Positions 43,072-51,953 of a DNA stretch of 64,000 bases are shown here, piece by piece. The translations under genes were made by a program, and so were the position numbers. The notes under the pieces were generated by a model, which saw only the letters and a program-made list of their open reading frames with translations, ran no database searches and had not been told where the DNA came from. Each line of letters opens with the position of its first letter. The first letter of the stretch is position 1. Source of the stretch: Salinarimonas chemoclinalis (GTDB lineage: Bacteria; Pseudomonadota; Alphaproteobacteria; Rhizobiales; Beijerinckiaceae); assembly GCF_041514305.1 (NCBI RefSeq), contig NZ_JBGMWH010000001.1:310001-374000 (forward strand). The letters run 5' to 3'.

Positions 43072-43314
43072 TCAGAGCAGGAAGTCGAGGAAGAACGGCC
43101 GATCCGGCTGCTCGACCGGAACGGTCTCGGGCTGGCGCGGGCCGCCGACGGGGATCCCGGTCAGCGGATCGGCGGGCACGCGCGCCTCCTCGGCGAGCGG
43201 CGCGGGACCCGCGCCGGGCGGCGGCTCCAGCGCGCCGCGACGCCCGCAGGCGGACAAGGCCAGCGCCGCCGCGACCACCAGGATGACACCAACGCTCGCC
43301 CGACCCGCACGCAT
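43072..43314 (-). CDS. lptM: LptM-like lipoprotein
   Basis: An 80-residue lipoprotein. The signal ILVVAAALALSACGRRGALEPP ends in the LptM/YifL hallmark, lipobox LSAC directly followed by GRRG and a Pro-rich segment. The family assists maturation of the LptD/LptE LPS translocon in the outer membrane. The short C-terminal part (PDRPFFLDFLL) also fits relatives. Its position directly upstream of lysA is conserved in many proteobacteria and supports the call. Confidence 0.85.
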   Translation of the reverse strand: MRAGRASVGVILVVAAALALSACGRRGALEPPPGAGPAPLAEEARVPADPLTGIPVGGPRQPETVPVEQPDRPFFLDFLL

Positions 43315-43515
43315 CGCACCCCTCCGCTCGTCGCGCCGAGCTAAAGCACAGATCGCTCGGGCTGGCGAGAGGGCTGCGCGATCCGCTCCACGTCGACGTG
43401 CCGCAGTCGACCGACGTCCGGAAAGAACGCTTCCCGCGCCCGAAGAGCGAGTCCGATGAGGGATCGATCGTGAAATCGGTCCAGCCCAGCATCGCGCGCC
43501 TCGCCCAGCCCGCCC

Positions 43516-45294
43516 CTACTGCGCGGCATCCACCTCCAGCCTCTGCAGCAGGTGCTGCGACGCGGCGAGCCGCGCGAAGCGGCCGCCCTTCGCCACGAGC
43601 GCGTCGTAGCCGCCGTCCTCGACGATGCGGCCCTCGTGCAGGACGAGGACGCGGTCGGCGTCGCGCACGGTTGCGAGACGGTGGGCGATGACGAAGACGG
43701 TGCGTCCGCGCATCGCCTCGGCGAGCGCCTCCTTCAGCCGCGCCTCGGTGACGGCGTCGAGCGCGCTTGTCGCCTCGTCGAGGACGAGGATCGGCGGGTC
43801 CTTGAGGAGCGCGCGGGCGACCGCGATGCGCTGGCGCTCCCCGCCCGAGAGCGAGCGGCCGCGCTCGCCGATCTCGGTGTCGAGGCCCCGCGGCAGCCGG
43901 GCGAGGAAGCCGCCGGCCTGGGCGCGCTCGAGCGCCGCGACGAGCTCGTCGTCGCGGGCGTCCGGCCTGCCGACGAGGAGGTTCTCGCGCAGCGACCGGG
44001 CGAACAGCATCGGCTCCTGGAAGACGACGCCGATGTTGCGCCGCAGGCCGTCGAGCGCCCAGTCCCGCGCGTCGACGCCGTCGAGGAGGACGCGCCCGGC
44101 GTCCGGGTCGAAGGCGCGGTGGAGGAGCGCGAGCGCCGTCGACTTGCCGGAGCCGGTCTCGCCGACGAGCGCGACCGTCTCGCCCGGCGCGACCGAGAAG
44201 GAGAGGTCGCGCACCGCCGGGCGCTCGCCGTCGTAGGAATAGGAGACGCCCTCGAAGGCGACGGCGCCGGCGAGGCGGCCGGGATCGCGGGCGCGAGGGC
44301 GCTCGGCCACGGCGGGGACCGTGTCGCGCACGGCGAAGAGCTCGGCGATCCTGGGGGCGTTGAGCAGGAGTCCGTTGACGAAGAACACGAGCTGCTCGAG
44401 TCGCCCGATCAGCATCGTGGCGAGGGCCACGAAGGAGACGATCTCGCCGATCGTCGCGAGCCCCTCCCGGAAGAGCGCGACCCCGAGCAGCAGGATCGCG
44501 AGCACGGTGAGCGTCCCCGCGCAGCGCGTCGCGACCGACGCGAGCGCCCACCAGGAGAGGACGGGCGCTTGGGCGGCCAGGAGATCGGCCATCACGGCGC
44601 GCATCCGCCGTACCTCGGCGTCGAGCCGGGTGAAGGACTGCACGACCGCGACGTTGCCGAGCGCGTCCGACGCGTTGCCTGCGAGCGCCGTGTGGTGCCC
44701 CTCGACCGTGCGCTGCATCCGCTCCGTGCGGCGCAGTACGACGTGCGTGAGGACCCCGCTCGCGACCACGAGGACGACGAGGAGGAGGCCCAATCGCCAG
44801 TTCAGGAACAGCGTCAGCGGCAGGAGCACGGCCACTGCGACGAGCGCCGCCGCCTGGTCGCGCAGGAACGACAGCCACAGCGCGAAGAGGGCACCGGCTC
44901 CCTCGATCATCACCTTGAGCGCCCGCCCCGTGTGCGTGCTCGCGTGGAAGGCGAGCGGCAGCGCGAGCGCGTGCTCGAAGACGTCCGCCATGGCGGCGAG
45001 GCGGCGGCGATGGGCGAGGCGGTCGGCGTGGAGCGCGACGAGGACGCCGGCGCCGATGGTGAACAGCCCGAACCCGACCCAGGCGGCCAGCAGCGGGCCG
45101 AGCCCCGTGAGCGCCGCCGCGGGCTCGGCCGCCGCCTGCGCGCGCGCCAGCCGATCGACGATCATCCCGAACAGCACCGGCTCGGCGAACGCGGCGGCCG
45201 CCAGCGCCACGTTGGCGAGGGCGAGCGCGACGGCCAGCCGCCGCTCGGGTGCGAGGAGCGCGATGGTGCGCAGGAGGACGCGGGACAGCGGCAT
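43516..45294 (-). CDS. ndvA: Cyclic beta-1,2-glucan ABC exporter
   Basis: A 592-residue fused ABC exporter: a six-helix membrane domain (residues about 15-310) and one ATPase domain with GETGSGKST (Walker A), LSGGERQR (signature) and ILVLDEATSALD (Walker B). The whole chain resembles ChvA/NdvA, which exports cyclic glucan for osmotic adaptation and host interaction. The synthase chvB/ndvB is not in the window, so the substrate rests on homology. The ATG at 45294 starts at MPLSRVLLRTIALL, the usual family start; a GTG at 45369 would add 25 residues without similarity. It is divergent from the stator genes. Confidence 0.87.
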   Translation of the reverse strand: MPLSRVLLRTIALLAPERRLAVALALANVALAAAAFAEPVLFGMIVDRLARAQAAAEPAAALTGLGPLLAAWVGFGLFTIGAGVLVALHADRLAHRRRLAAMADVFEHALALPLAFHASTHTGRALKVMIEGAGALFALWLSFLRDQAAALVAVAVLLPLTLFLNWRLGLLLVVLVVASGVLTHVVLRRTERMQRTVEGHHTALAGNASDALGNVAVVQSFTRLDAEVRRMRAVMADLLAAQAPVLSWWALASVATRCAGTLTVLAILLLGVALFREGLATIGEIVSFVALATMLIGRLEQLVFFVNGLLLNAPRIAELFAVRDTVPAVAERPRARDPGRLAGAVAFEGVSYSYDGERPAVRDLSFSVAPGETVALVGETGSGKSTALALLHRAFDPDAGRVLLDGVDARDWALDGLRRNIGVVFQEPMLFARSLRENLLVGRPDARDDELVAALERAQAGGFLARLPRGLDTEIGERGRSLSGGERQRIAVARALLKDPPILVLDEATSALDAVTEARLKEALAEAMRGRTVFVIAHRLATVRDADRVLVLHEGRIVEDGGYDALVAKGGRFARLAASQHLLQRLEVDAAQ

Positions 45295-45466
45295 CGCGGG
45301 CGTCGGGGTTCCGTGTGCGGCGGGCGGTGCCGCGGCGACGAAGCTAGGGCGCACGCGGCGTTCCGTCACCCTGCCCGGCGCTAAACCATTTCTTCAGCAC
45401 GTGGGCCTTAGCGTCGCTGCGATGCGGAACCCGGGGAAGACGCAGCCCCGCGCCGGAGCACGAAAC

Positions 45467-46234
45467 ATGGATTTCGCCACCGCGCTCGGCCTCGTCGCCG
45501 GCGTCGCGACCGTCGTCGGGATGATCCTCGTGGGCGGCGGCAGCCTCGCCTCCTACTACGACACGGTTGCGCTCGTGTGCGTCATCGGCGGGTCGTTCGC
45601 GTCGACGATGGTGCGCTTCACCTTCCCGACCATGATGAGCGGGCTCCCCATGGGCATCCGCTACGGCCTGAGCATGCTCAAGGAGACGCCCCGCAGCCTC
45701 CTCGACGAGATCACCCAGGTCGCCGACGTCGTGCGCAAGTCCGGCCCGATGGGCCTCGAGAACGTGCAGGTGGCCAACCCGACGCTGGCGCAGGGCCTGC
45801 GCTACATCGCCGACGGCTACGACCGCGACTTCATCAAGGACGCGCTGGAGAAGGACCGCGACAATTTCGTGCAGCGCCTCGACGACGGCTCGAAGGTCTG
45901 GCGCGGCATCGGCGACTGCGCGCCCGCCTGGGGCATGATCTCGACCGTGGTCGGCATGATCATGATGTTCGCCAACATGGAGGACCCCTCCAAGCTCGGG
46001 CCCGCCATGGCGGTGTCGCTGCTCGGCACGCTCTACGGCTCGCTCGTGGCGAACCTGATCGCGCTGCCGATCGCCGACAAGCTGACGCTGCGGCTGACGA
46101 ACGAGGATCTCCTGCGGTCGATGATCATCGACGGCGTGCTGCAGGTCCGCGACCAGCGCTCGCCCACGATCGTGCGCGAGATGCTCACGGCCTACCTGCC
46201 CGAGCACCATCGCGCCGACCTCGCCGAGGCCTGA
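45467..46234 (+). CDS. motA: MotA/PomA-type flagellar stator protein
   Basis: A 255-residue protein with four membrane spans in the MotA arrangement: two near the N-terminus (LGLVAGVATVVGMILVGGG and TVALVCVIGGSFASTMV), a cytoplasmic loop with ADVVRKSGPMGLE, and two near the C-terminus around PAWGMISTVVGMIMMFANM and AVSLLGTLYGSLVANLIALP. The length is closer to PomA/MotC-like proteins (about 255) than to E. coli MotA (295), so a sodium-driven stator is possible. It is followed 33 bases later by the MotB partner. No other flagellar gene is in the window. GGAG precedes the ATG by 8 bases. Confidence 0.88.
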   Translation: MDFATALGLVAGVATVVGMILVGGGSLASYYDTVALVCVIGGSFASTMVRFTFPTMMSGLPMGIRYGLSMLKETPRSLLDEITQVADVVRKSGPMGLENVQVANPTLAQGLRYIADGYDRDFIKDALEKDRDNFVQRLDDGSKVWRGIGDCAPAWGMISTVVGMIMMFANMEDPSKLGPAMAVSLLGTLYGSLVANLIALPIADKLTLRLTNEDLLRSMIIDGVLQVRDQRSPTIVREMLTAYLPEHHRADLAEA

Positions 46235-46267
46235 GCCCGGCGCCGGGGGCCCATCCAGGAGACGACG

Positions 46268-47095
46268 ATGCCGCGCAGGAAGCAGCCTCCGCCCGCCGGC
46301 GCGCCCATGTGGTTCGTCACCTTCGCCGACCTGATGGCGCTCCTGATGAGCTTCTTCGTGATTCTGGTCGCGTACTCGACGCAGGACCAGCGCAAGATGC
46401 AGATCGTCGCGGGTTCGGTACGCGAAGCCTTCGGCGTGAACCCGGAATCGCGCTTCTCGGGCATCATCGAGCAGGACGGCCTGCCGACCCTCACCGCGCT
46501 CCAGAACGTGCGCCAGGTGAAGCCGGAGGAGGCCTCCGACCACACGGTGCCCAACGAGCTCGACAACCAGGAGCGGGGGCTGTTCTCGGTGACCTTCGAC
46601 CGGGGCTTCGGCACGGCCGCGGCCTCGCTGCGCCAGGCGCTCCAGGACATGCCCGAGATCGCGGAGCTGTCGCGCAATCTCGTCATCCAGGAAACCGAGG
46701 AGGGGCTCGACGTCTCCCTCGTCGACCAGGACGGGCGATCGATGTTCCCGGAGGGCTCGGTCTACCCCTACGAGCGCACGCGCCTCGTGCTCGAGGCGAT
46801 CACGCCGGTGATTCGGCGCCTGCCGAACCGCCTCGCGATCCGCGGCCACACGGCGGCGCTGCGGCCCGGCGAGACCGCGCAGGTCGACGGCTGGAGCCTC
46901 ACGGCCGGACGCGCGCTCGCGGTGCGCGAGATCATCGCGGGCGCCGGCATGCCGGAGGAGCGCTTCGCCACGGTCGCCGGCAAGTCGGATACGGAGCCGG
47001 CCTTCCCCGACAACCCCTACATCGCCCCCAACCGCCGGGTGACCGTCACGCTGCTGGCCGAGGACCCGCCGATCCCGCCGAGCTTCCGCCCCTGA
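46268..47095 (+). CDS. motB: MotB/PomB-type stator protein with OmpA domain
   Basis: A 275-residue partner of MotA. A short basic N-terminus leads to the single membrane span MWFVTFADLMALLMSFFVIL, in which Asp21 is the essential ion-binding residue. A linker (residues 45-130) and a C-terminal OmpA-like peptidoglycan-binding domain (LAIRGHTAALRPG, LTAGRALAVREII, NPYIAPNRRVTVTLL) follow. It anchors the stator to the wall. The pair could also belong to the related ExbB/TolQ world, but the OmpA domain favours a motor. Confidence 0.9.
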   Translation: MPRRKQPPPAGAPMWFVTFADLMALLMSFFVILVAYSTQDQRKMQIVAGSVREAFGVNPESRFSGIIEQDGLPTLTALQNVRQVKPEEASDHTVPNELDNQERGLFSVTFDRGFGTAAASLRQALQDMPEIAELSRNLVIQETEEGLDVSLVDQDGRSMFPEGSVYPYERTRLVLEAITPVIRRLPNRLAIRGHTAALRPGETAQVDGWSLTAGRALAVREIIAGAGMPEERFATVAGKSDTEPAFPDNPYIAPNRRVTVTLLAEDPPIPPSFRP

Positions 47096-47167
47096 GCGTC
47101 CGGCCTCTTCGGGGCGGGCTAGCGCGGCCTCGACACCGATCCGTCTTCCCCGATCGGAAGGAGCGGC

Positions 47168-50062
47168 TCACGCCGCCTCGGGCGTGGCGCCGATGAAGCG
47201 GCGGGCCTGGATCGGGGTCATCGGCACGCCGAAGACGGGTCCCTGCGCGTAGTCGCAACCGAGGTCGGCGAGCGCCGTCGCCTCCTCCTCCGTCTCCGCG
47301 CCCTCGGCGACGACGTCCATGCCGAGCTCTCCGGCGAGCCGCACGATCGCGCGCAGGATCGAGGGACGGCCGCTGCGGGCGAGGTCGCGCACGAAGGAGC
47401 GGTCGATGCGGATCGTGTCGAAGGGGAAGCGCTGGAGATAGGCGAGCGAGGAGTAGCCCGTGCCGAATTCGTCGAGCGAGAGCCCCGCGCCGAGGTCGCG
47501 CAGGCGCGCGAGCATCTGGGCGGCGTATTCCGGGTTCTCCATCACCAGGCTCTCGGCCAGCTCGAGCTTGAGCGAGCCCGGCAGCACGCCGGTGCGGGCG
47601 AGCACCGTCTTCACCTCGCCGAGGAAGTCCTGCCGCAGCAGCTGGCGCGAGGGCAGGCGCACGCTGGCGAAGATCGGCGGGTCGACGTCGAGCGCCGCCT
47701 GCCAGGACGCGAGTTCCTGTGCGGCGCGCTCCAGCACGAACCCCGCGAGGCTCGCGATCGTGCCCGTCTCCTCGGCGATCGTCACGAAGGTCGCCGGGGA
47801 CAGGCGCCCGAGCCGCGGGTGGTCCCAGCGCAGCTGCGCCTCGAAGCCCGCCACGGTGCGGTCCTCGAGCCGAACCACGGCGTGGAACTCGACCTTCATC
47901 TCGCCGCGCTCCAGCGCCCGGCGCAGGTCGGCGGCGAGCGCCAGCCGGTCGTCGCGCCCGGTCTGCATCGTGGGCTTGAAGATCTCGATGCGGTTGCCGC
48001 CCTGGCGCTTGGCGTGGGCGATGGCGATCTCCGCCTTGCGGATCACGTCCTCGCGGCGGGTGTCGGCGGTCTGGTCGTGCAGCGCGACGCCGATGGACGC
48101 CGTGAGGAACATCTCCCGCTCGGCGTGGGTCACGGGCGTGGAGAGCGCCCGGCGCATCATCTCGGCGAAGGCCATGACGCGCTCGGGATCGCGCTCGGAG
48201 AGCAGAATGACGGCGAAGGCGTCCCCCGCCATGCGGGCGAGCGTGTCCTGCGGGCGCAGCAGGCGTCCGAGGCGGCGCGCGAGGGTGAGCAGGATCGCGT
48301 CCCCGCCGGCGAGGCCGGCGGCCTCGTTGACCGCCTTGAAGCGGTCGAGGTCGACCATCAGCACGGCGGGCCGCAGCGTCGGGTCCTGCGCGGCGAAGGC
48401 GAGGGCGGCGTCGAGGCGGTCCTCGAAGAGCTGGCGGTTGGGCAGGCCGGTGAGGTTGTCGTGCACCGCGTCGACGAGGAGGCGCTCCTCGGAGGTCTTG
48501 TTCTCGGTGACGTCGGAGAGCGTGCCGACGATGCGGATCGCCTCGCCGTCCGTCCCCACCACGGGGCGGGCCTTGAGCCGGAACCAGTGATACGTGCCCT
48601 GCGCCGCCCGCAGCCGGAAGTCCTGGGCGATGCGCCCGCGCCGCTGCTCGATCAGCGCGTCGAGTGCGGCGCCGGAGCGGTCGCGGTCGAAGGGGTGGAT
48701 CGCGTCGAGGAAGTCCCGCGCCGGGCCGGAGAGGGCGCCGCGGGAGAGGCCCAGCAGCGTCTCGACCTCGGGGGAGACGTAGACGCGGTCCGACACCACG
48801 TCCCAGTCGAACACGACGTCGCCCGAGCCGGAGAGCGCGAGCGCGCGCCGCTCCGCCTCGCTCGCCGAGCCGTGGGCGAGGGCGCCGCCGGAGAAGGCGT
48901 GCTGCATCACCGTGAAGCCGATCAGCATGACGATGAGCACGAGCCCGCCGATCAGCGCCGGCGCCACGAGGTCGCTCTCGAGCCGCCCGAGCACGGTGAA
49001 GCCCGCCGCCGTCACCCAGACGACGAGCAGCAGCCAGGTCGGGATCAGCATCACCGCCCGGTCGTATCCGTGGGTGGCGAGGTGCAGGACGAGGATGAAG
49101 CCGATGCCCGCCACCGCCGCGAGCGAGATCCGCGCCACGCCCGCCGCCACCGGCGGGTCGACCACGGCGAGCGCGACGAGGCCGGCGAGGAACGCGAGCC
49201 ACAGCAGCGTGACGTGGCCGTAGCGCACGTGCCAGCGGTTGAGGTTGAGGTAGGCGAAGAGGAAGACGAGCAGCGTCGCCGCGAGGATCGCTTCCGCCGC
49301 GGCGCGGTAGATCCGCTCGGCGTCCTCGGCGAGCGGGAAGACGCGCTGGAAGAAGCCGAAATCGATGCCCGCATAGGCGAGCACCGCCCAGGCGAGAGCG
49401 GCGGCGGCGGGGAAGATCAGCGCGCCCTTGACGACGAAGATCACGGTGAGGAACAGCGCCAGCAGGCCGGCGATGCCGATGATGATGCCCTTGTAGAGCG
49501 TCAGCCCGTTCTGCTTCTCGCGGTAGACCCCGCGTTCGAACAGCAGGAGCTTGGGCACGTCCGGCCCGCGCAGCTCCGCCACGAAGGTCACCGTCGTGCC
49601 GGGGTCGAGCGTCAGCAGGAAGAGGTCGGCCCCGGGCTCCTCCAGCCGGTCGGGGCGGATGCCCTGGCTCGCCGTGATGGCGGCGATGCGCGAGGCCCCC
49701 AGATCGGGCCAGATCACGCCGGAGCCCGGCAGCAGGAAGTGCGGCGCGACGAGGAGGCGGTCGATCTGCTCGTCGCCGTCGTTGGTGAGCGCGAAGACGA
49801 TCCAGTCCGGCCGGGTTCCCGCCTCGCGGGCGCGCACGGCGATGCGGCGGACGATGCCGTCCGTGCCCGGCGCGGTGGAGATCTGGATGACGTCGCCGTC
49901 CGATCGGTAGCGCTCGATCGCGGACGTGAGGTCGATGGCGGTGACGTCCCGGTTCACCCGCACGGCGTCCACCGCGGAGGCGGGCGCGCTGGCGCCGAGG
50001 AGGGCCGCCAGGGCGGCCATCACGGCGAGGGCGAGGGCGAGGGCGGGACGGACGGCGCGCAA
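47168..50062 (-). CDS. Membrane sensor with PAS, degenerate GGDEF and EAL domains
   Basis: A 964-residue protein: signal peptide, periplasmic region to about 180, seven or eight membrane spans (about 185-390), PAS domain (about 400-520), GGDEF domain (about 525-690) and EAL domain (about 705-960). The GGDEF signature is replaced by AGDAF (in RMAGDAFAVILL), which should abolish diguanylate cyclase activity. The EAL motif reads EAQ and the later DDFG reads DEFG, while LELAES and the ARRFIG end are kept, so phosphodiesterase activity is doubtful. It may bind c-di-GMP or a protein instead. Start is TTG at 50062 with CAGGAGAG upstream. It is convergent with motB, suggesting a motility role. Confidence 0.85.
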   Translation of the reverse strand: MRAVRPALALALAVMAALAALLGASAPASAVDAVRVNRDVTAIDLTSAIERYRSDGDVIQISTAPGTDGIVRRIAVRAREAGTRPDWIVFALTNDGDEQIDRLLVAPHFLLPGSGVIWPDLGASRIAAITASQGIRPDRLEEPGADLFLLTLDPGTTVTFVAELRGPDVPKLLLFERGVYREKQNGLTLYKGIIIGIAGLLALFLTVIFVVKGALIFPAAAALAWAVLAYAGIDFGFFQRVFPLAEDAERIYRAAAEAILAATLLVFLFAYLNLNRWHVRYGHVTLLWLAFLAGLVALAVVDPPVAAGVARISLAAVAGIGFILVLHLATHGYDRAVMLIPTWLLLVVWVTAAGFTVLGRLESDLVAPALIGGLVLIVMLIGFTVMQHAFSGGALAHGSASEAERRALALSGSGDVVFDWDVVSDRVYVSPEVETLLGLSRGALSGPARDFLDAIHPFDRDRSGAALDALIEQRRGRIAQDFRLRAAQGTYHWFRLKARPVVGTDGEAIRIVGTLSDVTENKTSEERLLVDAVHDNLTGLPNRQLFEDRLDAALAFAAQDPTLRPAVLMVDLDRFKAVNEAAGLAGGDAILLTLARRLGRLLRPQDTLARMAGDAFAVILLSERDPERVMAFAEMMRRALSTPVTHAEREMFLTASIGVALHDQTADTRREDVIRKAEIAIAHAKRQGGNRIEIFKPTMQTGRDDRLALAADLRRALERGEMKVEFHAVVRLEDRTVAGFEAQLRWDHPRLGRLSPATFVTIAEETGTIASLAGFVLERAAQELASWQAALDVDPPIFASVRLPSRQLLRQDFLGEVKTVLARTGVLPGSLKLELAESLVMENPEYAAQMLARLRDLGAGLSLDEFGTGYSSLAYLQRFPFDTIRIDRSFVRDLARSGRPSILRAIVRLAGELGMDVVAEGAETEEEATALADLGCDYAQGPVFGVPMTPIQARRFIGATPEAA

Positions 50063-50261
50063 CGCTCGATACTCTCCTGAGCCCGTGCCGGTGCCCCCTC
50101 GAGGGCGTGGGCTCGGACGTCGGCTCGGGGCTGGGCCGCCGGGGCGCGGCCACGGTTCCCCTGGTTGGTAGAGCGGGCGGGCGGGACACGCAAGCGCGCG
50201 ACGCCCACGCCGCGTCCGGGGTGCGCCCGCTTTGCGGCCGGAATGGGGACGCGCGCGCCCC

Positions 50262-50840
50262 TCAGCCGCCGATGCCGACCTCGATGATGAAGTTGTCGCC
50301 GACCGAGAGCGGGATCTCGAGGCCTTCCTCGATCAGCGTGAAATCCGCGAGCGTCTGCCCGGCGGGAACCGTCACGGCGACGCGCCGCGCGACGTCCTCG
50401 TAGACCGTGGAGGGCGTGCGCACCCGGATGCGCACCGGTGCGGTGACGCTCCCCGGGCCACCGGCGGGGCCGATCAGGACGCGGCCCTGCACGCCGAGCC
50501 TGATGCGGTTCCGCCCCTCGGGCGTCGAGACGCATTCGCGGGCGAGGTCGACCACCGCGATCTGGTAGCGCAGGTCCTGGTTGGAGCCGGAGCGCCCGCT
50601 GCGATAGACGCGCTGCGCGGCCGAGCCCTGGATCACCTCCGGGCGCGGGCAGGGCGTCGGGTCCGAGCCGACGAAGTCCTGGAAGCTCGTCGCGACCGGC
50701 GCCTCCGCCGAGACCGGCTCCGCGCCGCCGCCGAAGATCCCCGCGAACGGGCCGCCTCCGCCGGAGACGGAGCTGCAGCCCGCGAGGGCCAGGAGCGCGG
50801 CGAGCCCCACGCTGGTTGCGATACCACGATGCCAGGACAC
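50262..50840 (-). CDS. Lipoprotein of unknown function
   Basis: A 192-residue lipoprotein with lipobox LAGC (VGLAALLALAGCSS, Cys22), a Gly-rich linker and a conserved-looking body (FQDFVGSDPTPCPRPEVIQGSAAQRVYRSG, then DLRYQIAVVDLARECV). Two further cysteines may form a disulfide. I recall similar proteins as uncharacterised alphaproteobacterial lipoproteins but no named domain. The start is a GTG at 50840 behind GGGGGAG with 8-base spacing. The neighbour upstream is an IalB-type envelope protein on the same strand, 99 bases away. Confidence 0.72.
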   Translation of the reverse strand: MSWHRGIATSVGLAALLALAGCSSVSGGGGPFAGIFGGGAEPVSAEAPVATSFQDFVGSDPTPCPRPEVIQGSAAQRVYRSGRSGSNQDLRYQIAVVDLARECVSTPEGRNRIRLGVQGRVLIGPAGGPGSVTAPVRIRVRTPSTVYEDVARRVAVTVPAGQTLADFTLIEEGLEIPLSVGDNFIIEVGIGG

Positions 50841-50939
50841 GGCGACTGCTCCCCCACGCGTAGCGTTACTCGATCGCGCCCAAGGTCTAGCGGGGCCGAT
50901 GCGGCCTGTCGACTCGGCGCGGCGCGCCCGCGAATCGCG

Positions 50940-51554
50940 TCATTGCGGGACGGTCCAGGCACCGCCGCCCGGCAGCGTCGCGAAACCCTCCCCGAAGCCG
51001 TCGAGCGAGACGGGGATGCCGATCCCCTCCTCGGGCGTCTGGAAAATGATGAAGGTGGCCTGCGTGCCGCCCGAGAGGAGCTCGACGAGCGCCTCGTCCA
51101 TGATCACCTCGGCGACGCAGCCCGTCGGCAGGCAGCGCACGAAGCCGGCCGAGCCGACGTCGACGTCGTCGACGCGCAGCCCGAGCCCCGCAGGCAGCAG
51201 CACGCCGAGCGGCGCGACGACGCGCAGGAGCTTCTGGTCGGTGTCGGCCGTGGACAGCACGATGACGAGCAGCGTCACGTTCGGCCGGTCCTCGGCTGCG
51301 ACGTTCTGCACGATGGCGCACTGCTCGGCCTGGGCCCCCGGCGGCGTCTCGCAGCGCTGCTGCCAGTCGCCGTAGGTGGCGCGGACCGTGCCCTGCGCCG
51401 ACGCCTGCGGCGCGAGCGCGACGAGCCCCAGCAGGACGGCGACGAGGCCTGCGACAAGGAGGCGCAGGCGGGCGCTGGCGCACCGGCGCGCGACCGGTCG
51501 AGCCGGACGGCCGAGGAACGAGGCGCTCGGGACGGCGACGGCGCTGCCTGCCAT
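50940..51554 (-). CDS. Invasion-associated locus B family protein
   Basis: A 204-residue exported protein. After a long basic N-terminus there is a signal core (LLVAGLVAVLLGLVALAPQASAQ), then the IalB domain beginning TYGDWQQRCETPP and containing CAIVQN, RCLPTGCVAEVIMDEALVELL and ATFIIF. Four cysteines are placed as in the family. IalB is named after the Bartonella invasion protein, but in free-living species the role is unknown. I chose the ATG at 51554 (AAGGA, spacing 7); the frame is open 34 codons further without similarity. Confidence 0.88.
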   Translation of the reverse strand: MAGSAVAVPSASFLGRPARPVARRCASARLRLLVAGLVAVLLGLVALAPQASAQGTVRATYGDWQQRCETPPGAQAEQCAIVQNVAAEDRPNVTLLVIVLSTADTDQKLLRVVAPLGVLLPAGLGLRVDDVDVGSAGFVRCLPTGCVAEVIMDEALVELLSGGTQATFIIFQTPEEGIGIPVSLDGFGEGFATLPGGGAWTVPQ

Positions 51555-51953
51555 GGACGGGTCCTTGATCTCGTTGCCGGCGCGGCGGCGCGCACGGCTT
51601 GACGACACCTGCGGAAAACCGAATGTGTTCCCGCAGCCTCGCTCCTTCCCGAACATCGCCGCGACGCTTTGTCAAGGAAGCGGGTACGGGCCGTCCCGGA
51701 TGGGGCCGCGCGCCGCGCGGCGCGACGACGCGTCGGCATGGGCAGGGGCGCGCACGCGCCCATCTACCCGAGCGTCGGAGGCGAAAACGCGGCGAAAGTC
51801 GTGTCCGGCTGCGACGACGGAGGCGTTGCGTCCGTCACCCTATTGTGATTTTGACGTGGATCAAATCCACCGCGCATGCCAGCCGGTCCGTCGATTCCCC
51901 CGCGAGACGGGTGCGAGGCGCGCGGGAGGGCACGAGGAGCTTCGAGGTAGACG
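51555..51953. other. Divergent regulatory region ialB / oxidase operon
   Basis: About 400 bases with no gene. It contains the leaders of two divergent genes and one FNR/FixK-type box at 51851-51864. The 90 bases before the oxidase start include a GAGGAGC with the sequence GAGGTAGACG before the ATG. No hairpin terminator or repeat is obvious. Confidence 0.6.
51851..51864. promoter_or_regulatory. FNR/FixK-type box upstream of the aa3 oxidase operon
   Basis: TTGAC-GTGG-ATCAA differs from TTGAT-N4-ATCAA in one base. Its centre is about 96 bases upstream of the subunit II ATG. It could mediate repression of the low-affinity oxidase at low oxygen or activation, depending on the promoter position, which is not visible. 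Confidence 0.6.

Noticed and set aside
43398..43691. Small plus-strand gene in the gap before the glucan exporter
   Set aside because: Most of it is antisense to the exporter's conserved C-terminus, with no ribosome binding site and a low-complexity translation.
47819..50080. Long plus-strand frame opposite the GGDEF-EAL gene
   Set aside because: Low-complexity Glu/Arg/Gly-rich translation with no family similarity; the minus-strand protein has clear domains.
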